Both the position numbers and the translations under genes were made by a program. Below the pieces are notes generated by a model. It ran no database searches and was not told the origin of the DNA. It saw nothing but the letters and a program-made list of their open reading frames with translations. Below, one piece after another: positions 28,778 through 37,035 of a stretch of DNA of 64,000 nucleotides. How positions within the stretch are numbered: position 1 is the first letter of the stretch; the number at the start of each line of letters is the position of its first letter. Source of the stretch: Pseudomonas sp. GM41(2012) (GTDB lineage: Bacteria; Pseudomonadota; Gammaproteobacteria; Pseudomonadales; Pseudomonadaceae); contig NZ_AKJN02000006.1 of NCBI RefSeq assembly GCF_000282315.2, positions 2,294,001 through 2,358,000 of the forward strand, written 5' to 3'.

Positions 28778-29740
28778 TCAGGTCAGGCTTTCGTCAATCA
28801 CCAACACCAACTTTCCCGACACCTTATTAGTCGCCAACTCCGCAAACGCCGCTTCGGCGTCCTTGATCGGGAAGGTTTTGGCCAATTGCGGGCTCAAACG
28901 CCCTTCGGCAAACAACGGCCAGACATGCTGGCTGAGATCGCTGAACAGATCCGCCTTGAACTGTTCGTCGCGACTGCGCAAGGTCGAACCCAGCAGTTGC
29001 ACGCGCTTGGCCAGTACCTGCGCCAGATCCAGCTGCGCCTCACGACCGCCCATCAGGCCGATCAGCACCCAACGACCATCGAGCGCCATCAGTTTCAGAT
29101 TCAGCGCGGCGTAGTTGCCGCCCACCGGGTCGAGAATCACATCGAACGGCCCCAGGTCACTCAAGCTGTCCAGATCCCCGTTGCGCACGACCCCACCTTG
29201 GGCGCCCAGCGCTTCGCAGTAAGCCAAACGCTCGGCGGAACCGACGCTGACCCAGCACGGGTTACCAAACGCCTTGCACAGCTGAATGGCAGCTGAACCG
29301 ATTCCACTTGCTCCGGCGTGCAGCAGAACTTTCTCACCCGGCTTGAGCGCAGCCAGTTGAAACAAATTCAGCCAAACGGTCGCATACACTTCTGGCAGCG
29401 CTGCCGCCTCCGCCAGGGACAAACCTTCGGGAACCGGCAACACATGCCGTCCGTCGACAACTACCTCCTCGGCCATCCCGCCCCCGGCCAGCAAGGCGCA
29501 AACCCGATCCCCGACCTGCCAGGACGAGCCCGGTCCCACCTCGCTGATCACCCCCGAACACTCAAGACCCAGTACCTGACTGGCTCCCGGCGGTGGCGGA
29601 TAAAGACCCGCTTTCTGTAACAAATCGGCGCGATTGAGACCCGCAGCCGCCACTCGAATCCGAACTTGTCCTACATCGCATGTAGGACTGGGCTCTTCAA
29701 CCCACTCCACTCGACCTTCAACGCCTTGCAATGCTTTCAC
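28778..29740 (-). CDS. NAD(P)H quinone oxidoreductase, zinc-free MDR family (QOR/PIG3-like)
   Basis: This is a 320-residue medium-chain dehydrogenase/reductase. The N-terminal GroES-like part includes LNRADLLQKAGLYPPPPGAS, and the Rossmann motif LLHAGASGIGSAAIQLCKAFG lies at about 139-159. Catalytic zinc ligands of alcohol dehydrogenases are absent, matching quinone oxidoreductases and TP53I3-like enzymes. It has a single-gene arrangement and is divergent from prc. The physiological quinone or enal substrate is unknown. Confidence 0.9.
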   Translation of the reverse strand: MKALQGVEGRVEWVEEPSPTCDVGQVRIRVAAAGLNRADLLQKAGLYPPPPGASQVLGLECSGVISEVGPGSSWQVGDRVCALLAGGGMAEEVVVDGRHVLPVPEGLSLAEAAALPEVYATVWLNLFQLAALKPGEKVLLHAGASGIGSAAIQLCKAFGNPCWVSVGSAERLAYCEALGAQGGVVRNGDLDSLSDLGPFDVILDPVGGNYAALNLKLMALDGRWVLIGLMGGREAQLDLAQVLAKRVQLLGSTLRSRDEQFKADLFSDLSQHVWPLFAEGRLSPQLAKTFPIKDAEAAFAELATNKVSGKLVLVIDESLT

Positions 29741-29921
29741 AGTGCCTCCATAGTGAGTCTGGACTGAGCCCGTAGCTGTAGCGCCGGGCTTTCTTGCATT
29801 ATGCGACCGGCCCTGGGTCTGTACGAAAGCTAACAGGCAGTTTCCATACAGAGACTAGTGGTACCGGCGACTTCAAAGACGGCCTAATATGCGTGATCAA
29901 TTGTCCCCGCGTCGAATCAGC

Positions 29922-32003
29922 ATGAAGCATTTTTTCCCCAGCACCGCCCTAGCCCTTTTCATTGGTATCGGTCTGTTGCCGATGTCGACCAATTCGTTTG
30001 CAGCCAATAGCTGGGACAAGCTTCAGCCTGATCGTGACGAAGTGATCGCCAGCCTGAACGTCGTCGAGTTGCTAAAGCGCCATCACTACAGCAAGCCGCC
30101 GCTCGATGACGCGCGCTCCGTGATCATCTATGACAGCTACCTCAAGCTGCTGGACCCGTCGCGCAGCTACTTCATGGCCAGCGACATAGCCGAATTCGAC
30201 AAGTGGAAAACCCAGTTTGACGACTTCCTCAAAAGCGGCGACCTGAACGCCGGGTTCACCATCTACAAGCGCTACCTGGACCGCGTCAAAGCGCGTCTGG
30301 ACTTCGCCCTTGCCGAGTTGAACAAAGGCGTCGACAAGATCGACTTCACCACCAAGGAAACCTTGCTGATCGATCGCAAGGACGCCCCTTGGCTCAAGAA
30401 CACCGCAGAACTCGACGACCTGTGGCGCAAACGCGTCAAGGACGAAGTCTTGCGGCAGAAGATCGCGGGCAAGGACTCCAAGCAGATTCAGGAAACCCTG
30501 ACCAAGCGTTACAAGAATCAGTTGGCGCGCCTGGACCAGACCCGTCCGGAAGACATCTTCCAGGCGTACATCAATACCTTCGCCATGTCCTACGACCCGC
30601 ACACCAACTATCTGTCGCCGGATAACGCGGAGAACTTCGACATCAACATGAGCCTGTCCCTCGAGGGCATTGGCGCCGTGTTGCAGAGCGACAACGACCA
30701 GGTGAAAGTCGTGCGTCTGGTACCTGCCGGCCCGGCCGACAAGACCAAAATGGTTGCACCGGCCGACAAGATCATCGGCGTTGCCCAGGGCAACAAGGAA
30801 ATGGTCGACGTGGTCGGCTGGCGCCTGGACGAAGTGGTCAAGCTGATCCGTGGGCCAAAAGGCACCGTGGTGCGCCTGGAAGTGATCCCGGCCAGCAATG
30901 CACCGAACGACCAGACCAGCAAGATCGTCCCGATCACCCGCGAAGCAGTGAAGCTTGAAGACCAGGCGGTGAAGAAGTCGGTCCTCAACCTGAAACAGGA
31001 CGGCAAGGACTACAAGCTCGGCGTCATCGAGATCCCGGCCTTCTACCTGGACTTCAAGGCTTTCCGTGCTGGCGATCCGGACTACAAGAGCACCACTCGC
31101 GACGTCAAGAAACTGCTGACCGAGTTGCAGAAAGACAAAGTCGACGGCGTGGTCATCGATCTGCGCAACAATGGCGGCGGTTCCCTGCAGGAAGCCACCG
31201 AGCTGACCAGTCTGTTCATCGACAAAGGTCCGACCGTTCTCGTGCGTAATGCCGATGGCCGGGTCGATGTGCTGGAAGATGAGAACCCGGGGGCCTTCTA
31301 CAAAGGGCCGATGGCGTTGCTGGTCAACCGCTTGTCTGCCTCGGCTTCGGAAATTTTTGCCGGCGCCATGCAGGACTATCACCGCGCATTGATCATCGGC
31401 GGCCAGACCTTCGGTAAAGGCACCGTGCAGACCATTCAGCCGCTGAACCATGGCGAACTGAAACTGACGCTGGCCAAGTTCTACCGGGTTTCCGGCCAGA
31501 GCACCCAGCATCAGGGCGTATTGCCGGACATCGATTACCCGTCGATCATCGACACCAAGGAAATCGGCGAAAGCGCACTGCCTGAAGCCATGCCGTGGGA
31601 CACCATCCGCGCGGCCATCAAGCCTGCGGTCGACCCGTTCAAACCGTACATTTCGCAACTCAAATCCGAGCATGACGTACGCTCGGCCAAAGACGCGGAG
31701 TTCGTGTTCATCCGCGACAAACTGGCCCTGGCGCAGAAACTGATGGCGGAAAAAACCGTCAGCCTCAATGAAGCTGATCGTCGTGCACAACACGCCGATA
31801 TCGAAGCCAAGCAACTTGCCATGGAAAACATCCGTCGCAAGGCCAAGGGCGAAGAGCCGCTCAAAGAGCTGAAGAAAGAAGACGAAGACGCGATCGCGGC
31901 CGAGCCAGACAAGACCAAACCAGAAGACGATGCCTACCTGAGCGAAACCGGGCGGATTCTGTTGGACTACCTGAAACTCAATACCGCGGTAGCCAAGCAC
32001 TAA
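29922..32003 (+). CDS. prc: Carboxy-terminal (tail-specific) protease Prc
   Basis: This is a 693-residue periplasmic S41 protease with a signal peptide (about 1-27, ending SFAANSW). A PDZ domain lies at about 230-320 and the serine protease core at about 330-550, with the catalytic Ser in SASASEIFAGAM and Lys in GGQTFGKGTVQ. The C-terminal DUF3340-type region is rich in Lys and Glu. It matches P. aeruginosa AlgO/Prc, which can cleave MucA variants and so influences alginate synthesis. ATG 29922 gives the expected signal peptide; ATG 29889 would add eleven residues. A strong terminator follows at 32089. Confidence 0.93.
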   Translation: MKHFFPSTALALFIGIGLLPMSTNSFAANSWDKLQPDRDEVIASLNVVELLKRHHYSKPPLDDARSVIIYDSYLKLLDPSRSYFMASDIAEFDKWKTQFDDFLKSGDLNAGFTIYKRYLDRVKARLDFALAELNKGVDKIDFTTKETLLIDRKDAPWLKNTAELDDLWRKRVKDEVLRQKIAGKDSKQIQETLTKRYKNQLARLDQTRPEDIFQAYINTFAMSYDPHTNYLSPDNAENFDINMSLSLEGIGAVLQSDNDQVKVVRLVPAGPADKTKMVAPADKIIGVAQGNKEMVDVVGWRLDEVVKLIRGPKGTVVRLEVIPASNAPNDQTSKIVPITREAVKLEDQAVKKSVLNLKQDGKDYKLGVIEIPAFYLDFKAFRAGDPDYKSTTRDVKKLLTELQKDKVDGVVIDLRNNGGGSLQEATELTSLFIDKGPTVLVRNADGRVDVLEDENPGAFYKGPMALLVNRLSASASEIFAGAMQDYHRALIIGGQTFGKGTVQTIQPLNHGELKLTLAKFYRVSGQSTQHQGVLPDIDYPSIIDTKEIGESALPEAMPWDTIRAAIKPAVDPFKPYISQLKSEHDVRSAKDAEFVFIRDKLALAQKLMAEKTVSLNEADRRAQHADIEAKQLAMENIRRKAKGEEPLKELKKEDEDAIAAEPDKTKPEDDAYLSETGRILLDYLKLNTAVAKH

Positions 32004-32088
32004 GTTGTTACAAGCAAGATGATGGCAATTTAATGCTGACGCTCTCCGGAGCGTCATCATACAGTCATCATTCTGTCGTGAAATAAAG

Positions 32089-32137
32089 GACTGGGAGCCC
32101 CTCTTTATCCAAGAGAGTGCTCCCAGTCCTTTTTTTA
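32089..32137 (+). terminator. Rho-independent terminator of prc
   Basis: AGGACTGGGAGC...GCTCCCAGTCCT forms a 12-bp stem followed by TTTTTTT. It lies between the prc stop and the EAL-CBS-GGDEF start. Confidence 0.92.
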
Positions 32138-32152
32138 TCGCCAGAGAAAGCC

Positions 32153-33943
32153 ATGACCACCACAGAACAGCTGAGTGCCTTGAGTTCCATACTGGCTCAA
32201 AGCGGTTTGCACAGCCTGTTCCAGCCGATCATTTCCCTCTCTGAGCGACGTATTGTCGGTTACGAAGCCCTCAGTCGCGGGCCCTCCAACAGTGCGCTGC
32301 ACTCTCCCCTCGCACTGTTCGCCGTTGCCCGTCAGGCCGGCCGCCTGAGCGAACTGGAAATCGCATGTCGTCAAAGCGCCTGCCGACGCTTCAATGATCA
32401 GAAACTGCCCGGCAAACTGTTCCTCAACGTTTCCCCTGAATCCCTGCTCGAAGCCGCCCACCAACCCGGGCGCACCCTGCAACTGCTGCAGGATTTCGGC
32501 ATACCGCCGAGTCAGGTGGTGATCGAACTGACTGAACAAACACCCACCGACGATTTCGAGCTGCTGCAAACCGCTCTGCATCACTATCGAGCGATGGGGT
32601 TTTCCATTGCCCTGGATGATCTGGGCGCAGGCTATTCGAGTTTGCGGCTGTGGTCTGAATTGCGTCCGGACTACGTGAAGATTGATCGACACTTCATCGA
32701 CGGCATTCACCAGGACGCCCTCAAGCGCGAATTCGTCGGCTCGATCCTGCAAATTGCCAAGGCCTCACGGGCACAAGTGATCGCCGAAGGTATCGAGCTG
32801 CCGGAGGAGCTCGCAGTGTTGACCGAGATGGGCGTGGATCTGGTTCAGGGTTATCTGCTCTGCCGCCCCCAGGAACATCCACCTCGTGATGCCCGAGCCC
32901 TGATGCCCAAACGGGAAAGCACAGCGGTGGCGTTGAATGATGAAGTCAGCGACCTTAGCGCTTTGCTCAACGACCAACCGGCAATGGGTCGCGATACACC
33001 GACCGCGACGGTGCTGGAAGCCTTTCGCCGCCAGGCCAACCTGAACTCCCTGGCGGTGCTCGACGAGCAAGGCCAGCCCTGCGGCATCGTTCACCGGCAT
33101 TCGCTCTCCGATGCACTGCTCAAGCCTTTTGCCACCGACCTGTTCGCCCGCAAGCCGATCAGCCGTTTAATGAGTGATGACTTCCTCGCCGTTGAGATGA
33201 GCCAGTCGTTGCAACAAGTGAGTCGCCTGATCACCAGCCGCGCGCGGCAGCGCATCGAAGAAGACTTCATCATTACCCTCAACGGCGGTTACCTGGGACT
33301 GGGCCGAGTGATCGACGTACTTAAACTGATCACCGAACTGAAGATCCAGCAAGCCCGTTACGCCAACCCGCTGACCCTGCTGCCGGGCAACGTACCGATC
33401 CAGCAATGCCTGTCGCGACTGCTGCAACAGCAACGGGAGTCGGTGATCTGCTACGTCGACATCGACAGTTTCAAACCCTTCAACGACATCTACGGCTACG
33501 GCCGTGGGGACGAAGTCCTGCTGTGTCTGGCGCAATGCCTGAATGATCGCGTCGACCCTTCCCGCGACTTCGTCGGCCATATCGGCGGCGATGACTTCCT
33601 GCTGGTACTCGGCCCGGAAGACTGGCGCAAACGCTTGAATCAGTTGCTGGACGACTTCCAGAGCCAATGCCGACGCTTTTATCGCAGCGAACACCTGGAA
33701 GCCGGCTGCTTCATCGCCCCAAACCGTCAGGGTGTGCGTCAGGAGTTTGCGTTGCTGTCACTGTCGATCGGCGTGGTGCATTTACATCCACAGGCCTGTG
33801 GACAACTCGATGCAAGCCAGTTAGCGGAGATGGCATCGCAGGCCAAGCATCACGCGAAGAATGTGCCGGGGTATAGCGTGCATGTGATCGATAGTCTGGC
33901 GGTGCCAGCAGCCGAGGAAGAATTGCTCGTCGGGCAGCGGTGA
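32153..33943 (+). CDS. EAL-CBS-GGDEF cyclic di-GMP protein
   Basis: This is a 596-residue cytoplasmic protein. The N-terminal EAL domain (about 10-245) keeps YEALSRGP, DDLGAGYSSL and KIDRHF, so phosphodiesterase activity is plausible. Two CBS motifs follow (about 270-390), then a C-terminal GGDEF domain (about 410-570) whose signature reads GGDDF. The EAL-first order with CBS sensors matches the gene I recall beside prc/algO in P. aeruginosa (PA3258). CBS pairs usually bind adenosine nucleotides and could link energy state to c-di-GMP. ATG 32153 begins MTTTEQLSALS. Whether the GGDDF domain still makes c-di-GMP cannot be told. Confidence 0.88.
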   Translation: MTTTEQLSALSSILAQSGLHSLFQPIISLSERRIVGYEALSRGPSNSALHSPLALFAVARQAGRLSELEIACRQSACRRFNDQKLPGKLFLNVSPESLLEAAHQPGRTLQLLQDFGIPPSQVVIELTEQTPTDDFELLQTALHHYRAMGFSIALDDLGAGYSSLRLWSELRPDYVKIDRHFIDGIHQDALKREFVGSILQIAKASRAQVIAEGIELPEELAVLTEMGVDLVQGYLLCRPQEHPPRDARALMPKRESTAVALNDEVSDLSALLNDQPAMGRDTPTATVLEAFRRQANLNSLAVLDEQGQPCGIVHRHSLSDALLKPFATDLFARKPISRLMSDDFLAVEMSQSLQQVSRLITSRARQRIEEDFIITLNGGYLGLGRVIDVLKLITELKIQQARYANPLTLLPGNVPIQQCLSRLLQQQRESVICYVDIDSFKPFNDIYGYGRGDEVLLCLAQCLNDRVDPSRDFVGHIGGDDFLLVLGPEDWRKRLNQLLDDFQSQCRRFYRSEHLEAGCFIAPNRQGVRQEFALLSLSIGVVHLHPQACGQLDASQLAEMASQAKHHAKNVPGYSVHVIDSLAVPAAEEELLVGQR

Positions 33944-33950
33944 TTGATCT

Positions 33951-34055
33951 GACGCCTTCGCGAGCAAGCTCGCTCCCACAGGGTTAAGTTGAGTCACGCA
34001 GATTGTGTGCCTCCAGCAGATCCAATGTGGGAGCGAGCCTGCTCGCGAAGGCGTC
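33951..34055. repeat. REP-like inverted repeat (TGTGGGAGC type)
   Basis: GACGCCTTCGCGAGCAAGCT...CCCACA at 33951-33980 pairs with TGTGGGAGCGAGC...GAAGGCGTC at 34026-34055, with one mismatch. It lies between convergent genes. Confidence 0.82.
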
Positions 34056-34067
34056 GGTTATGCCAAC

Positions 34068-34487
34068 TCAGATCGAGGGTGGAACCTCGGAACCGCGAGA
34101 CGCCAGCTCTTTGAGCTTGATCTCGGCCAACGGATGTCCTGCTTTGGCGGCCATCTCCCAAAACCGCGCGGCTTCAACCGCATCTGGCGCCTTGCTAGGC
34201 GTCCCCGCCAGACTGATCACGCCCACCTGATACGCCGCTTTGCCATCCCCCGCCAAAGCGGCCAGGCGCAGCAATCGCACGCCCTCTTCGCGAGCGCCAA
34301 GGCCGACGCCGCGAAAGGTCAGGATGTGGCCATAGAAGCTCTGGGCGCCAACATCCCCCAGGTTCGCCATGCGTGCGAACTGGCCTTCGAGCCAGCTCCA
34401 GCCACGCGGCTGACGCACAAACCATGACCAGTGAAACAAGCGGCGAGCCAGCCAGTAGCTGGCTCGCGCCTTGAGTTTTAAAAACAC
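34068..34487 (-). CDS. Sel1-repeat protein
   Basis: This is a 139-residue protein. Sel1-like helical repeats are visible: LGDVGAQSFYGHIL, then ARFWEMAAKAGHPLAEIKL, with the A...G..A spacing of the family. The N-terminal KARASYWLARRLFHWSWF is basic and aromatic and might touch the membrane. Sel1 proteins usually mediate protein-protein contacts. It is the last of three closely packed genes (34068-35197) on this strand, directly adjoining the gene that ends at 34488. Confidence 0.82.
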   Translation of the reverse strand: MFLKLKARASYWLARRLFHWSWFVRQPRGWSWLEGQFARMANLGDVGAQSFYGHILTFRGVGLGAREEGVRLLRLAALAGDGKAAYQVGVISLAGTPSKAPDAVEAARFWEMAAKAGHPLAEIKLKELASRGSEVPPSI

Positions 34488-34859
34488 TCAGGCCTCCGCC
34501 GATTCCGGGTACTCATATTCGAACACCCGCACCACTTCCGAGGCATGCCAGGACGCTGCGGCCACTCCATCGGACGGCCCGGAGAAACGCCCCAGACGCT
34601 CGACACACTCAAAGAACCCGGTGCGCGGCAGGCGGCTGGCGCCCTGGCTGATCACCAGCGAACTGCGCAATGGCTGCTCGGCCTTGGCGTCCAGCGCGGC
34701 CAGATGTTCAAGGGCGGCGGTCAAGGTTTGCATGGCCGGCGTGGGCAGTTGCAAACGTTCAAGCAACGCCCGGTATGTCAGAAGATGACGCTGGCGGCGC
34801 GCCTGATCCAGTTCGCCCAGCAACCCGTCCCAATGTTGACGACTGATGCGTACGCTCAC
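34488..34859 (-). CDS. Conserved hypothetical protein
   Basis: This is a 123-residue, predicted soluble and mostly helical protein. I do not recognise a named domain. The features I see are LLTYRALLERLQLP, which resembles a small helical bundle, and a C-terminal EYEYPESAEA acidic tail. The ATG overlaps the stop of the HTH gene upstream (34856-34859), and the stop abuts the Sel1 gene, so it is a middle operon gene. Homologues appear to be confined to Pseudomonas as far as I know. Function unknown. Confidence 0.72.
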   Translation of the reverse strand: MSVRISRQHWDGLLGELDQARRQRHLLTYRALLERLQLPTPAMQTLTAALEHLAALDAKAEQPLRSSLVISQGASRLPRTGFFECVERLGRFSGPSDGVAAASWHASEVVRVFEYEYPESAEA

Positions 34860-35197
34860 GATTCATCCCTCCACCCTGGCACCGTCAACTCCCAGGCCAG
34901 GCTGCGGCGAATCGCAGCGTCGGGTAGACGCTCGCCACTTTCGATCAAGGCCAGATAAGACGGGCTGATGCCTACCGTGCGGGCCAACGCCTCGATGGCG
35001 ATGCCCTTCCCTTCGCGCAAACTGCGTAGTTGATCCAGACCTGGAAGAATCTGGTCTGGTGTTGCCGCCTGACGCTCTGGGGCGACCCGCGGCGGTTGTT
35101 CATTGATGCCTGCTGCTTTTAGTAGAGCCTGATATTGAGCCCATGGCAGAACTGCATACTCGGGCTCTCCTTCGCGTGTAATTATCTGAATATCCAT
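34856..35197 (-). CDS. XRE-type helix-turn-helix regulator
   Basis: This is a 113-residue protein. The N-terminal part (DIQIITREGEPEYAVLPW) resembles the front of small HTH antitoxin-like proteins. The Cro/C1-type helix-turn-helix is at about 55-100 (LRSLREGKGIAIEALARTVG, SPSYLALIESGER). ATG 35197 is used. It is the first gene of the three-gene operon that continues with the unknown and Sel1 proteins. It could regulate its own operon; no toxin partner is recognisable, so a toxin-antitoxin role is not claimed. Confidence 0.8.
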   Translation of the reverse strand: MDIQIITREGEPEYAVLPWAQYQALLKAAGINEQPPRVAPERQAATPDQILPGLDQLRSLREGKGIAIEALARTVGISPSYLALIESGERLPDAAIRRSLAWELTVPGWRDES

Positions 35198-35310
35198 GAC
35201 TACCCCGTAGGACAACAACACTTAGCGAGTCGGCACTTTTCCCTAGAAGTGTAATCCTAACAGCGGCCAAGGTCGCGGGGGTATCAATCTATGGATGAGA
35301 TTGAATCAGT

Positions 35311-35766
35311 TCAGTTTTTTTTCGGTCCCTGAAGTTGAAGTTGCTCCGGGGTATCGGGCAGGCGTTCAACCACTGCAAGCTTTTCCGGCAACTGACGCTT
35401 GCGCCAGGCGCGGAAGGCGTTGAGCTCATCGTCGAGAACTTTCATCAGCCAGGCCAGCACCGCGATGTCATCGAGCATGCCGAACACTGGAATGAAGTCC
35501 GGAATGGCATCAATGGGACTGAGGAAGTACATCAGGCCTGCCACCACCGATATCAACGCTTTGGGGCTGATGGCCCGATACTCGCCGCGCCAGTAAGCCA
35601 GGCAGAGTGCCTGCAACAGGCGTAGATCATCCTTGAGCTTGCCCAGCCGATTACCCTGGCTGGCACCTTTGCTGGCCACTGCGAAGAGCAAGGTCGGCAA
35701 ACGTCCACGCGCGAGCAGGCGTCCGGCCAGAGGCAGGAAACGAGCGAAATTCCAGGGTGTTTTCAT
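35311..35766 (-). CDS. YkvA/DUF1232 family membrane protein
   Basis: This is a 151-residue protein. The DUF1232 core is clear: ALISVVAGLMYFLSPIDAIPDFIPVFGMLDDIAVLAW at about 74-110, including the YFLSPIDAIPD hallmark. Helical segments flank it. The ribosome site GGGAGGAA precedes two consecutive ATGs; I chose the second (35766) for spacing. Function is unknown. Confidence 0.87.
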   Translation of the reverse strand: MKTPWNFARFLPLAGRLLARGRLPTLLFAVASKGASQGNRLGKLKDDLRLLQALCLAYWRGEYRAISPKALISVVAGLMYFLSPIDAIPDFIPVFGMLDDIAVLAWLMKVLDDELNAFRAWRKRQLPEKLAVVERLPDTPEQLQLQGPKKN

Positions 35767-36059
35767 CATTTCCTCCCACTGAAATGTTATCCACACAAAT
35801 TGTGGATAACCTTGTGAACAGAGCTGCTTTTCATCGCTGAAAGCCCCGTTTCATAAGGGCCCAACTCAGATCGGGCGTTTTTTACTCACATAAAAAAACC
35901 CAAGATTTCATTGACTTGGCGCTCTGGCGCGGCTAGCGCGGCGTCCTCAATGGCTATGACTCCAGCCTACAGCATCCGTTCGCTTTGTTTACCTTCGCTG
36001 AACGCCAGATGCAACAACGCCCCGCATAAGCGAGGCGTTGTTTTTAAAGCAGACGCTGA
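35767..36059. other. Intergenic region between the DUF1232 and FKBP genes
   Basis: Nearly 300 bases without a gene. It has GC-poor patches, a weak GGGC/GCCC hairpin followed by TTTTTT near 35857-35883 and the FKBP-side hairpin at 36014-36047. A small RNA cannot be excluded but nothing specific supports one. Confidence 0.35.
36014..36047. terminator. Hairpin downstream of the FKBP gene
   Basis: AACAACGCC...GGCGTTGTT stem with TTTTT on the plus-strand side and AT-rich bases on the other. It could serve as terminator for the FKBP gene on the minus strand and for any plus-strand transcript. Confidence 0.6.
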
Positions 36060-36776
36060 TTACTTGGCAGTAGCGTCTTGTTTTGCTGGATCTTTGATTG
36101 CCAGCAGTTCCAGGTCGAATACCAGCACCGAGTTGGCTGGAATCGCCGGGCTTGGGCTTTGGGCGCCGTAAGCCAGTTCGCTAGGGATGTACAGTTTGTA
36201 CTTCTCGCCAACGTGCATCAGTTGCAGGCCTTCGACCCAACCCGGAATCACACCGCTGACCGGCAGATCGATCGGGCTGCCACGCTCGACGGAACTGTCG
36301 AAAACGGTGCCATTGGTCAGGGTGCCGGTGTAGTGAACGGTCACTACGTCGGTCGGCTTAGGCTGTGCGCCATCGGCTTTCTTGACCACTTCATACTGCA
36401 GGCCCGAAGCGGTGGTGGTTACACCGGCTTTCTTGGCGTTGTCTTCGAGGAATTTCTTGCCGGCAGCTGCCGACTCTTCGCTCATTTTGGCCATACGCTC
36501 TTCAGCACGCTTTTGCAGTGCTGCGAAGGCTTCGACCAGTTCGTCATCCTTCAGCTTCTGTTCTTTCTTGCCGACGGCATCTTCGATGCCTTGGGCTACG
36601 GCTTTGGAGTCCAGATCATCCATGCCTTCCTGAGCCAGGCTCTTGCCCATGTTCAGGCCAATCCCGTAGGAAGCTTTTTGCGCCGGGGTTTTCAGCTCTA
36701 CGCTGGTCTGCGAATCACAACCCGCAAGTACCAGGCTAACCAGGGCCACCGCCGCCGCCAACCGATGCTGTTTCAT
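36060..36776 (-). CDS. FKBP-type peptidyl-prolyl isomerase lipoprotein
   Basis: This is a 238-residue lipoprotein of the FkpA/Mip class. The signal ends in the lipobox LAGC with lipidated Cys20. An N-terminal dimerisation region of helices spans about 30-125, and the C-terminal FKBP domain spans about 130-230 (VTVHYTGTLTNGTVFDSS, GVIPGWVEGL, IPSELAYG, LVFDLELL). It accelerates proline isomerisation and assists folding of envelope proteins. It is the only gene of its unit as far as seen. The position between DUF1232 and rdgC resembles what I recall from P. aeruginosa. Confidence 0.92.
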   Translation of the reverse strand: MKQHRLAAAVALVSLVLAGCDSQTSVELKTPAQKASYGIGLNMGKSLAQEGMDDLDSKAVAQGIEDAVGKKEQKLKDDELVEAFAALQKRAEERMAKMSEESAAAGKKFLEDNAKKAGVTTTASGLQYEVVKKADGAQPKPTDVVTVHYTGTLTNGTVFDSSVERGSPIDLPVSGVIPGWVEGLQLMHVGEKYKLYIPSELAYGAQSPSPAIPANSVLVFDLELLAIKDPAKQDATAK

Positions 36777-37035
36777 GCTATTTCCTTGTTCATGCGCCTA
36801 AAGGGCAATCGAGTAAAGCCGCGAGCTTATCAGGCGGCCACGACCAATGGCTACCGGCATGAGAGCAGGAAACTTCTGATAAGTTCAGGTGTTTTAACGC
36901 ATTTCGGGAATGGGCTGATGAAGCTTCTGTCATCTTTCGCCCACAGAGACCGATAGCAGAACCCCAGCATCTGGCGTAATGGCCACTTGCCGCACCTCAG
37001 GTGCTGAGGCATAAGGGAGCTTCAAATCGACAAGG

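Noticed and set aside
30072..32060. 662-codon open frame opposite prc
   Set aside because: It is a frame shadow of a well-supported protease gene, with no motif.
34856..35197. Type II toxin-antitoxin pair
   Set aside because: The HTH protein could be an antitoxin by shape, but the neighbour has no recognisable toxin fold and a third Sel1 gene is attached.
35797..36013. Regulatory RNA of the Rsm type
   Set aside because: No series of GGA-loop hairpins and no clear promoter; only a weak hairpin followed by T-run.
36060..36956. Plus-strand 292-codon frame opposite the FKBP gene
   Set aside because: Shadow of the FKBP lipoprotein gene; composition is unlike a protein and no motif is present.
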